NCBI GenBank assembly: GCA_948470475.1
Contig: OX419345.1
Span: forward strand, 7,793,090-7,857,089
Direction: 5' to 3'
From: Galaxea fascicularis
Lineage: Eukaryota; Cnidaria; Anthozoa; Scleractinia; Euphylliidae
Length of the DNA: 64,000 nt
In this document: one piece after another, positions 1-12,252 of the stretch
Position numbering within the stretch: the stretch's first letter is position 1
Layout: each line of letters starts with the position of its first letter
Position numbers and translations under genes: made by a program
Notes under the pieces: generated by a model
Told to the model about the DNA's origin: nothing
The model's input: the letters and a program-made list of their open reading frames with translations, nothing else
Databases searched by the model: none

Positions 1-3000
1 CAGCGTGTATTTCACAGCGATAACGATATAAAATTGAGAGCTAGATGGGGCACACAAGGCGAATACAGGCAACTTTGATTGCTGATATCTAACATGCCAG
101 ATACTGGCGACTTGATATGCTAATCGCGGAGATTGGCGAAAATCATCATCACTGCACCGGACACACTAGGAGATTTTTCGCTGATCACCGAAAGCTGGGA
201 AACGAATTCACTTTCGCAATTGCTGTTTTTCATGTGAAGCTAGTTCTATTTAGCACAATTCATACACGGTTGGTTACACTAAGTAGAGTACAGTAACTTA
301 CAAGTTACGTTACTGCAAAGGCAATATCTATGTAGCTTACTCCTTTTGTTTGATTTCTGTAGGTGTGGCGTTGGCCGCCTCAGCTGGACTTCGATGAGTT
401 GAAGATTGCCTTGAGAGCCTTCTTGTAAATACCCCAGGACTAGGAGGAACCGTGCCTTCATGTGGACTAAAAGTAACAACAGACATTCTGTATGGGTTGG
501 GTATCACTGTATCAAAACAAGACATGTTGGTTACTTCGCACCAGTTAATTTGCTCAACGCGCAATATGAAAAGGAGGAAACTGCAGGAGAGATAAAGTTT
601 TTTCTAAGATGGTTAGCAAGAGTCGACGCAAATCAATCTGTTTTTTGTCACTCCCAAGAGATGAAATATATATGTCTGTCTCGTCCTAAAAGCGTTGTCG
701 AGGAATGACCGTGTATCCATGTAGCCAGCGTTTTTAGAAGTAAACTTCAAGTGGCCGGGTATTCTGCAGTTACTCCTGCAGTACTCCGTCATTAAACGCG
801 TTTTGGCATAACTACTTCTGGGAATCTATATACAACTTGAAAGAAATTTGGTGGTTTACTTTAATTAATCGATGGGATGTTAAGCGCCCAAGGAATGTTG
901 AGACATAACAGACGGCAAGCTCTTACATCGCAGGGCACAACAAGGGCACGACTAAACGCGACTTCCGGTGCTCAATTCGTCGTTCTGCCACTGTTTTCAA
1001 ATTTACGCACACCTGTCGTCGATGTCTTCATCTATACGAAATCGGCCTAATTTTGCTTGGAGAAGATACAATAAGGAGACCAAGAATAGTCTTAAAAATT
1101 GGAGGCACTCTGAAGTTGCGTTTAGAGCCTACCCAATGGGAGCTGAACCTGTGACCGCTGAACTAGGTGTCTCGTAACGAACAAGGCCACAAAAGTATTA
1201 CAAAACCACTGCCAAGCTTCCAGGTTCAATTGGTTATTTAGGTGTGGCAAGGGGCTAGTATATGATAAGTGGAATGGCATGTTAATCGCCGTTTCTTTTG
1301 CCTTTTTTATCATTGTGAAGGCTGACGTGTTGTCCATTACTTTGACTGGTACAAAGGTACCTTAAATCACATGAAGGGTTATACTGTTGCTTGGCGTCAC
1401 CAAACTCCTATTTGTATTTTGAACTCCGTCGTGTCTACACTTGCCAAAGTTCCGTTTTCTCTCTGCGGTGCATGTGATACTTATCGATGTGATACTTGCC
1501 CAGTGAGAGCAAAATACAATATTAACTACCCTTAGAAGTGCCCGTAAAAGTGCTGGTGTTAGATTGTGGGGAAAAACCAGAGGACAATAAAAGACACCCT
1601 CAGAACAGGGATAAGAAATGACAACTCAATGAACTGAGTCATGACCTTACTGACACTCAGTAGGGTATTCAATCTCGACCATATAGTTGGGAGGTAGACT
1701 TTACCACTTGCCCTTCCCCCTCCACTCGTTCACTTACCCAACAGCAAGAGGAGAGGTCATGTCGGGATACCGTTTAGGGAAGAGTCTAGAAATAAACCCA
1801 GGACTAGGTGGGACCTGCAGATAGTCATTATAGTTGGTGTAAGATCTCTCCCTCTGCAAATTTTCTGTTGACGATGAGCGATTTGGTGTTACTGGTGCTG
1901 AGTTATACCCTGGTGCCCCTGTCAAGAGGAAAACCAATAACAGATCTCAAAACGTTTTATACGATCGACGGTGTAAACCTCACTCGTGATTGGTCTTGAG
2001 GAGTTTGCGATTAAAGTTTAGTCGCACGAATGAGTTAAAGAAAATAGAAAGAAAAACAAAATGTATACTAGTCATGCAATGCTTTCTCGTGGTATAGCTT
2101 GGAGTATCTCACGAGTCACTTGTATTTTCTTCGTATACACACGAGTCTGTATGCAAAGAAAATACAAGTGACGTGTGGGATATTCCAAGGTATACCACGC
2201 GAATGCCTTGCATAACTATTTTAAACCATGTCATAGAAAATACGTAGGCTTACGTAATCGATGCAGTGCACGATGGGAAGGTTGGGTGTGATACTGTTGA
2301 ATTGCACTGACCGATGGGAAGGTTCCGTGGAATACCGACGAATATACAACGGATTTCCTGCATTCTGATTGGCTGTATTTTCTAAGACATGGTATAAAAA
2401 CAGTAAATTCGACTTGTCATTGTGTCTACCTCGTCAGTGGTATCTAAAATCATCAGTCACGCTACGAAATTGTTCGTTCTTACCATGCTTTGACGTCATC
2501 AGCGCATTATCAGAATAGACACGCACTGTCAAATGGAATCTGTTTGTCAAATTTTGCTTAAGACAGTCAGAACTTTTAGGAGTGAAGTGAGGTGTTAAAT
2601 TTCCAGCAAGGCATGAAGGAAAGATGCGACTAATTCGATAGTTGGTCCCGGAATGTCATGGGTTCGCATTCTGTAGGGAGAACTCTAAACGCCTTTTCTC
2701 CGAGTTATATGTGTGTGACAATACAGTGACAATATCGAATAAATAACAACCTTCGTCCTATTCTTTTGCTAACGAAATACGAAAAAACACAACAACAAGG
2801 AACATGACTGTAGATGATAATAGAGTCTAGAATTAACAATTTCCTTGGAAACCACAAAGTTTCCATTCCAATTCCCGAAGCAAGGGCTGATTTAGACCGT
2901 GCGATGTTTGTTTAAGACTAGAGTACTTGACTTCCCTTTGTCTTGTTCACAGATATAACAGCGTCGCAGATCCTAGCACTTTTACACTAAATAATTTGTA

Positions 3001-6000
3001 TCACAGTATTTCTCTAAATATGTGTCATGTAAGTCAGCCCTATATTATTCAACACAGTACATTGTGACATTGGTCCATAGCCTCCGATCTCGGCGTCCTC
3101 CCCAAGAGTTGGATGTCTTTCAGAACGTCTGCTCCAACGAATCTTCAAATTTGCTGGATACCTAAAAGGATTAAAAAAAGCATTCGGCATACGGTAGGAA
3201 AAGGTTTCATTTGCCACTTGTCAAAATTCTAATAATTTCCTTAGTCTAAAAGCTTGCATACCTAGGATTTGACAAAATGCGCTTAAAGTTAATACACTCC
3301 TTTTTGTAAGAACGTTAAAGTTTGGAACTGAGGCTGAACGTTCTTATTTTTTGGCGATTTGAGCCTGAAAACGTTCTTAAAGCCCCGGCCAAACGATCGC
3401 AACATTTCAACGCAACATATCCCAACATTGTTGGATCATGTTGCGACATGTTGCGAAGGGCTGGCCAAACGCACGCAACATCACGCAACAGTCTACGCAA
3501 TACTTTCAGCAAATATTTATGGCCCCCAGTCTCCTGTCGTCCCGGACGTAAACAACATGGAGTATGTTTACGAGTGACTTCGCCATTGGCGTCGCAAAAT
3601 AGTATCGAGAGTCCTTGAAATTTCTTGAACCCCCCTTCTCTCGTGCCTCTCTAGAATGATAACTCTTTATCGCGGCTTTCGAACAACTAGAAATAGTTTT
3701 CTGAACGTTAATTTATTTGCGCTTTCAGCAGTTCAGTTATCATTTGAAAATTTAGCATCGTGATACACTTGACGAAAGTGTCAACATACTTGTCCATAAA
3801 ACTGAACTGTTGATGGGCGATAAAGAGTCAACGCCCAGCGCAGCAGGCCCATGACATTAAAGACATCACATGTATATGTATTATATTAGAAATTATATGT
3901 CTTTAATCTTTAGTGTCTTTAATGCATAGTCATCTACTTTTTTCTCTTTTTTGGGAGATGCTCTCGATATGGATCCCTCTGGTATCTCCTTTTCATTGTG
4001 TTAATGTTATCATTAATACTAACGAATAAAGTATGGTTTTAAGAGCTCCTTTCTTTTTTCCTTCCTTTTCGTCTTTCACGAAAACTTCAGGTTCCTCGAC
4101 GACAGGCTTAGCTTCGGGTAGTCTGTTTTGTGCCAAGTATTCCGATAGCGTAATGGCTGATTTCAGGGAGGGAGTCGAAGATCTTTTTTGCCTTAAGTCT
4201 TCTGCTGATGTCTGAACACTCATTATTCCGGGTGTGCAAGGAGCGGAATTGCATTTGCACCCTGTAAAATTAAATTGATAAAACAAACTGCTTAATTAAT
4301 AAGGTGCGATACAGTGCACATCATACAAAACATCGTCAATACACATTTATGTGAGAGAGAAGAGACTAGGGTTATCTAGTACCACTGATTTACCCTGAAA
4401 ACTAATGACTTTGCGGATTGGTTAAATGGTAAATAAGACTCCAAATAGAGAAACCCTTTCTATACTGGTGTGTACGATTTATGCAAAGCCTGAGGCCTGC
4501 TACCAAGGTAGGAGAAACACGAATTTCCTCCTGAAAAATACTAGCTGGTAAGACAGGACTTCAGGCAGGTGTCCGTTTACCCCGGATATTAGGGAGCTTA
4601 AGCACGCGCGTTTTTGAGACGCGGACGGCAACCGGAAGTGAATATTTCGCACCCCAGGATAGCGGTTTCAACTGGTTTCAACCAGACTTTTAAACTTAGG
4701 GTCTCTAATAGTGAAAAGATACTTAGCGATATAAATATAGTTGTGTGAAGACAAGTTAAAAGGGAAAACATCTCACTTCCGGTTGCCGTTCGCGTCTCAA
4801 AAACGCGCGTGCTTAAGCTCCCTATTATCTGCCGGACGACTTAAAATTACTTGCTCGATTGAAATTCCTGGATTTTTTTTAATGGCAGACGTTAATGACT
4901 ACTGCTACAACAAACGCCTACAAAATCACATCGAAACCAGTGGAACGTGGCACTTCAACCTGCGCGCTCGTTCCAACAAGCATATGGTAGTCAGTAGCTT
5001 TTCTACACACCAGAGTAGACATGCAGAAAGCTGTACAGCTAGAAACATTTCAAGAAAAAAATAAAGAGGATGAAACGGAATCTTGACGTGATTCAGGACT
5101 AATTTATTCTTGTTTTTCGAGACATTTTTCGCCACTGTTCCTCTCCGCCCTACATCAGGCATAGACAGCCTAACGATTTCTTGATTCGCTCTGACTAACA
5201 GTTAGCTGCTCGTCAGAGCTACTGAATCTTCCACAAAACCTGCAATAGTTTGCACAAGGCTCTATTACTGCTACCTGCTAGTTTGCTTTAGAAAGACTAG
5301 AGACCTGGTTTTGCCTGGTTTTGCCTGGTTTTGCCTGGTTTTCGGTTAATGAATTTTTAAGTCCTTAACTCGTTAGTTCGTGGGCAGAAAGTAACGGCAT
5401 ACACCAACATAGTGTTCTTTTTTTTCTTATTATTATTATCACTATTTGCTTCCTTAAGCTCAAATTGGACAATGCAATGTTCTTACACCTTTTTAAAATT
5501 TACCAAAAAGGGGGTATCGTCCGACGTCTTTGATTTTAATACGTTAATACATTAACATTATGGGACCGGATTCACGAAGCCCTCCTAAGTTAAGATGTAT
5601 CCTAAGTATTGTTTCCTAACAGTAGGCTTTTGATATGAAAACAATGGGCTATTGTGAGAACAAAATACTTGGAATACATCTTAGGAGCCCTTCATGAATC
5701 TGGCCCTTGGGCTTGAACGTCTCTCACCTGATCTCTTCTTCTGTCCTTCCTCAACAGCACCGATCTCCTGTTCGCTGAATTCTGGTCTTGATGTTCCACA
5801 TAAACATCCTGCCTTGACGACGGAATCAATACGCCTTTGTTTTAGGTGAAGTAAAGCAATACCGTCTGGACGATCGGCAGATGGACTACGCCTTGAAAGT
5901 TCTACTGAACTCAGGCTTAAACGGATGGATAACCTTGGTCCCAGATCGCTGTGTTTCTTCCCCTTAGCGTCATTCTCCTCCCAGAACATCTTACCTTCAA

Positions 6001-9000
6001 AAGAAAGAAGCAATGCCTTTTAACGCCACATCAATTATTTCCTTTTAAGCGCGTTTATAATTGTATATTAAATGCAGAGTTATGAAGTAAAACATCTTTT
6101 TGTACTGTAACATCAGTTTCATGGCTTAAAACAACAAAAAATTAACCATAATAGCGAAATTGGAGCGAAACAGTGTGCGGAAATTAACCAAATCAAGGAT
6201 GTTTTTGAAAACGTTGACCGCTTGCGTACTTGGCAAAATGAAGCAGGTCAGGTATATGTTACAGATATGCGACAGTCAGCTGACTGTAATCTGGGTACGA
6301 GATTAGGTTAGATTAATGGGAGAACTGATGAAAATAAAGGATGCCAGCACCGCAAAAATAATCAATAAATAGCAATATCGACGTTTACGACTTGTTCAGT
6401 TTTTCTTTGTTGTTATCCATCTTTTCGTTTCTTTAACTTTCTTTTTGCAAAACGTGTTAATCCATTTTATACTTGTTTTCATTCTTTACTTCATGGATCT
6501 GGTGCGACGTTCGCATAGACTTAGCCAGTTTATCTTATGAAGATGCCAATATATCAATTGCAATGTTTAAGGTTATCGAAGGTTTTAGTGATCATTACTT
6601 TTAAAAATGTGTTGGAGCTTTCCATTTAACAAATAGATTCAAGTTGTCTCGTGGCAGTCCGTGTGTGCTCTGTTAACGCTCAAATGACGTCAAAACGTGA
6701 TACAAAGAATTAAGCTATGCGCGGCAGGCAAGGTCAATAAAATCTACTTGTTTTACACATTGTTTCCTTTTTTTACTTTCTTTGACTCATGAAGCCAATC
6801 AAAAGCGAGATTTACACTGTTTCTATTATAGACAATACTAAGTTACCATCTCTTTCAAGGACAGGTTCACTTGTCATAGAGTGACGACGATGCATAGGCA
6901 TTGGGAAAGAATGCGTTGTGTCTTTGTGATCCGTGAGATCAAACCACGTGGACTGAGCTTCACAACCTAAGATCTCTGGTGTAAGTTCAACAAGCACCTA
7001 AAATAAATAAAAAATTCCTACGTTTAATATCTTGTGGGACGTGGCTTTACCTTCTGCGTTATTAACACGTACAGGAAATAGAAATGCGGTAGCTGACTTG
7101 CTTCATGTAATACAGGAAAAAAGTAATCTTGTCAAACCTAGCCAGCCTGGAACATGTAACCGACCCCTGAGAGTGGCGGAACTGCGTCTGTCCGTGTCTT
7201 AAGAATGTTTTATTTAGTCCGCTTAAACGTGTCAAGTTTACATTGCTAATCCTCGTGTTAGCGTTCAATAATTCGCGGAATTAGTACCTCTCCGAGAAAT
7301 ATGTCCCCTCTTGTCTGATCCTCGCTCCATAAAGTCACTTCCAGAGTCCTACATGATAACTTTTTAAAAACAGTTCGTTAATAAGCAAACTAGTTAAGTC
7401 TTCTCTTTAGAAAGGCAATAGCTTATTAACATTGCATAGCTAAAACAACCCAAATCAACTTGCTTTCCAAATAGATAGTGTCTCTCAATAAATACTCCAA
7501 TAATGTAAAGATGGGAGATGCATTTCAATTCCAAGAATAGCAACAAAATTGGAGCGACAAAGTTTTCCTGTGGGATTGTGCAACGAAACTGTAACTGCTG
7601 ACCACAGCTTAGATTGAATGGTTTTAAGAGTTTGCTGAATAGTGGCCACCGAACGGCAATCATTAATTCCCACTACTGACACCATGTCTCCTTCCACTCA
7701 ATCCTTCGAAAATAATGTCAGCTCATCACATAAAGTTCCAAAACTTCGAATGCTTTGTAACTCGGCTCGGCCGACGCTAATAAAGACGGAAAAATCGAGA
7801 TACTTAATTAAGAACTTTTTTACTGTTACATTTCACGTTAAGTGTAACAAACGAACAATAAACAAGCTACGCATGAAGCGGCTATAACTGATTACTAATT
7901 CCACTTTATATTAAATTTAATTTTTCACTTAAGTACTTATACGTAGCATTGCAACCTTGCAAAAGAAACCAAATTACGTACCTCATCTTCTGAAATGTTT
8001 GCAAAAATGAAACTGAGGTCCCATTTTGGAGTTACTGTCTGTGGATCAGTATTAGTCTTAAACTGGCCTGAAATCCTGAACAGGAAGTGATCATATTAAG
8101 AGTTCATTAGTTTACGTAGCTTCCGGCGGTTGTATTTATTTCATGGAACATTGTCTTTGCAGAACTTTCACAACTATTTAAATGTTAAAAGAAGCATTGC
8201 CAAACTTTCCTTGAAATTTCAAGGTCGTGAAAATGCACTTAATAGCTATGTTTGTCAAAATTTAGATTTTTACCATTATATACGTCTCTTTTGGTCTTCC
8301 TGCGGACTTTTTTCAGAAACCCGAATTAGCGGTTACTTTGACGAGTGCTTGACAGCGTGTTTGATTCGCTTTCAACACTGAGTTTTGTAAACTATCTATG
8401 AAAGCGGAACAATTTTGAGGGCTTTGCACGACTAATGACCTAAACTAGTTGACACTGTATGCTGCCTATTAGTTTCAATGTCATGACTAATCTAGAAAGA
8501 ACTGTTGACAAGGTCTCTAAGCACTTCATCGTTATTATCAACAAACCCTTATCCCCAGGGAACTATTTATGCTGCGGAACCTGGGTTCGCTAAAATCCTT
8601 GTTTAACTATTTTTTTTTTAATTCTCAAAAGTAATGCTGATGCAAACAGGGCTCGGTTGAATCTTAAATACCCACGTTCACCCGAAATGCATTTCGTGTC
8701 GGGGTACAATTTCTGTACACGAAAACTCCACCATTTTATGCGAGAGATCGAGTTCTAGCCAATCAGATGGCAGGATTCAGAAAAGGACTTTTTCAAAACA
8801 ACAACAAACGCTTGCAAAGCCTATCGGGTGAATGTGGACCTTAAAAATTCACACATTTGATTCTACAAACACTAAACATTCACATGTAATACTTCCAAGA
8901 AGTGTTTTAATGAGCTTCTTACTCTCTGTTTGGCAGCAGATATAACAGAGCGTAGGGATTGGGTAACTCCTGATTGGGCATGTCTTGCAAATGGAGACCT

Positions 9001-12000
9001 CTTGCACTTAGCACCCGGACAATGAGATTGTTACCATTTGGATCATGCCACAGGTGAAGCTACAACAAAATTAAAACAAACAAAACCAGTTTATGGTACA
9101 ACCTATACTGTTGTTTTCAATTTACGTAGGTCTACTCGTCCTTATGGAGTAAAGGGGTAATGACCGAGTAATAAAGAGGCACCAAACAAACGGAGACAGG
9201 CTTTCATACATTTCCGGAATTAAAAAATTGAAAGAGCCACTGCCAAAGGAATTCTTGTAACATGTTTTTTTTTTTCAAATTTTGAGTAAATACTTTTTTT
9301 GTTTCATGCTGAATGGGTTGTGTTCCATGAAGAGGCAGATTTCAAGTGATTTCTTGGTGGGAAAAGAAACTAGTATTATTTTATGGCACAATGACGAAAC
9401 TTGAAACAGCTTAGTTAGCCTCACTTTTGCAACTGAGAATCCATTTTCTTCTGGTCTTCCCTGGCCGTAGGCAAAACAATTTCAATGTACATATAGTATA
9501 AATATTTAGCGAAGCTTAAAAGCTAAGCTTCACAGTTACTTCTTTATTGGCATTTGTATTACTTTATCTCTGTAAGTTACGGAGATAAAGTAATATAAAT
9601 GCCAGGACTCCAGTAAGGACTTCTTTATTTTGGATTATAGTTTTTGGACTTTTTTTCCGCAAAGCCACAGGCACCATTCAATCAGTTACAAATGTACATG
9701 ATTATGAACATAAACGATTAACAAACCTTTGCCTCGTCCGTTACAGTTTTATTAATTTCAAAATAAATGATATAAATCCCTAAATGTAGGTTAACTGATC
9801 AGAACCGGTTATATGAGCTTTGGTTGAGTAACAAATTTTAAAACGTGTCGGTAACATTTTAATCAATCAAACCAAAATCGATATTTTAAAATAAACCCAG
9901 AATAAAACAAAATGGTAAAACCGAAGGGGGTTGGTATACATGGTTAAAAAAGGAAGAAAAGGACTTTGTTCTTCTTGTTTCGAATATTTTATGGTGTCGT
10001 TCTTGCGATCTGTAAGAGTAAAGATGATTTCCTTTTTCAATAACATCGAAAAAAACTGAATCAAAAGAAATCAACTTTATTTTTCGTTAATTGACCGTGA
10101 CAGAGCGAACGCATAACCCATGAATCAACTGCAAATATCCGTCGGTAAGTTGAGAATGGTTTTTATTCTTGACTTCGATCAATTGTATTGCAAACTGAAA
10201 AATTGACTACTGAGTGGTATTAATTTTGGCAAAACTGAAAATGATAGCATCTGATTGGCAATAACAACAGACAAACAAAAATGATGGATTTTTTGAAAAA
10301 CGTCTGTCAGCCGCACGGATATACAAAAGTTAAAAGTTAGCGATTATTTTTCTAACAACGAGAGTTTCTGTGAGGGACAACATATTGCTAGCATTTCAAA
10401 TGCTGCAGCTGTTAAACATCGTGTTTACTTTGGTAAGGGAAACCGGTCAGGACGATAAAGCCGTCCACAAGAAAGATAAGAAAACTGTCAACATTTTTTA
10501 AGGCTTCTCGTGGCAAAGACACTTGCTCCATTAGGTTGGAGTGTTTGCTACTGTAAATATTTGTAAATTTCTTGATGAGTTTTGGAGGAATAATGGTTAG
10601 GGGCGAGTTGAAAATTAAGCCGGAAAATTGGAAAATATTGGATTTGAAGGTGGTTGAAAATTAAAAATTAAAGTAAGTAATTCGTAGACAAATGCCAGCG
10701 AGATAGTCGGTCACCAAAACGAGATGCCCCTGAGCCCACTGGAAGACTAACTGATTTATATGTTAATATCATGGGTGACAAATTACTCCTTAATTTTGGC
10801 GCGAAATTTCAGAGTTAATTTATAATTTCACATGTGAAATTACAAAATTGCCATGGCAACGTTTTGTGTCAAGATGGTGCTCCAGGTTCAAAGATGTTAT
10901 GGATGTGCTTACGAGCTCTTAAAAGTTTTAACTTTGTACATTTTCGCTTGAACTTAATCTAGCCCAGTTTGCTTTGGCCATATAATAAACTTTTAGCGAC
11001 AATTTATACTTCAAAATGTGTTAACTCGAAGACAAATACACAGATCACCGCGATCGGATTTTAGGCAGTTTACACGGGCGCCGTTTTCAGTTCATTCATG
11101 ACGAATTATAGCGAATCAAGTAACGAAGATTTGACAGTTGACTCAACTTTGAGACATTTTGTAAACAGCAAGAAGGATTTCAAAGGGCTTTTTATCGAAA
11201 AATTCAAAAAATTGTGAACTTTAGCCGAAAGTATGCTTTGAACATTTCAATGCGTGTAGTTCTCGATACAATAAACAAGTCAAAAACCCACGATTGTGAG
11301 CGTAATTTGTCACCCATGATATTAATAGGTAATCAAATGGTATACTCGTGAAATTAGGGAATAATTTCACTTGCGTTTTGTCCAAATTCTAATAATTTCC
11401 CTCGCCTAAAGGCTCGGGAAATTATTAGAATTTGGACAAAACGCGCGTGAAATTATTCCCTAATTTCACTCGTCACCATTTGATTACACATACATATCCT
11501 TTCTACCCTTCTTTCTTTCATTCTCGATTTACACCACTTACAAATAGAATGCCCCCTTGATATACAATGGACAGACTCGCATGGTGAAAGTAAACATAGA
11601 GTGAATTTACGATATAGTGTCGTCTGATTTGGACGTAAGATCAGTGCGCCATACAGGAGCCGAAATGCAGTAAGGTATCAATGAAAGTTTTAAGGCTCAC
11701 CGTTTTATAGGGTGTTCACTATGGATCTTCAACCGAACCTACCTGAATCTGCCCCTTTGTTTTCTCTACTGTGGCCCGGGGCTTAACGTCACACTGAGTG
11801 AGGAGGACAAAAAACACTCCTTTTAAGTTAAAATCAAGAATTACAAACATCGTTCAATCTCGTAAAATATGTGCGAGTAAACGAACCCCCACCCCACCCC
11901 CCCCGTACTAGGTCGGTATAGCTTGTGCCAGGAAATTGAGTCAAAGTCGCTTAAAACTTTCCAAAAATCAGAAAGGTGCTCCTTGAATTTAAAAAGTTGC

Positions 12001-12218
12001 GTGTGAAAGTGAATTGTTTTACTGTGCGTAACATCTAAACAACTTAAAGAAATTGTTTGATGTGAACTCCTTATATCGTTTGTTTCCACGGCTGCCATGG
12101 TCGAAAACAAAAATAAAAAGTACTATGGCGGATCAAGTTCTAAATGAATAATCGCTGAAAATGTGAGGCGAGATTCGTGGGCGATATTAAATCGATAGGA
12201 CATTTCCGAAGTACCTCA

Positions 12219-12252
<34 letters not shown>

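Noticed and set aside
130..220. Possible further RIM exon after TTTCCCAG reading [14 protein letters not shown]
   Set aside because: Phase does not match exon 17 and the open part is too short to judge.
7485..7697. Minus-strand frame with [20 protein letters not shown], which at first resembled a PDZ end
   Set aside because: The RIM PDZ is fully accounted for at 22.3-14.4 kb, no splice sites fit, and the position falls inside the C2A region.
11841..12110. Minus-strand open frame of 89 codons in RIM intron 8
   Set aside because: No domain, no supporting splice sites in phase, and it overlaps low-complexity C-rich sequence.
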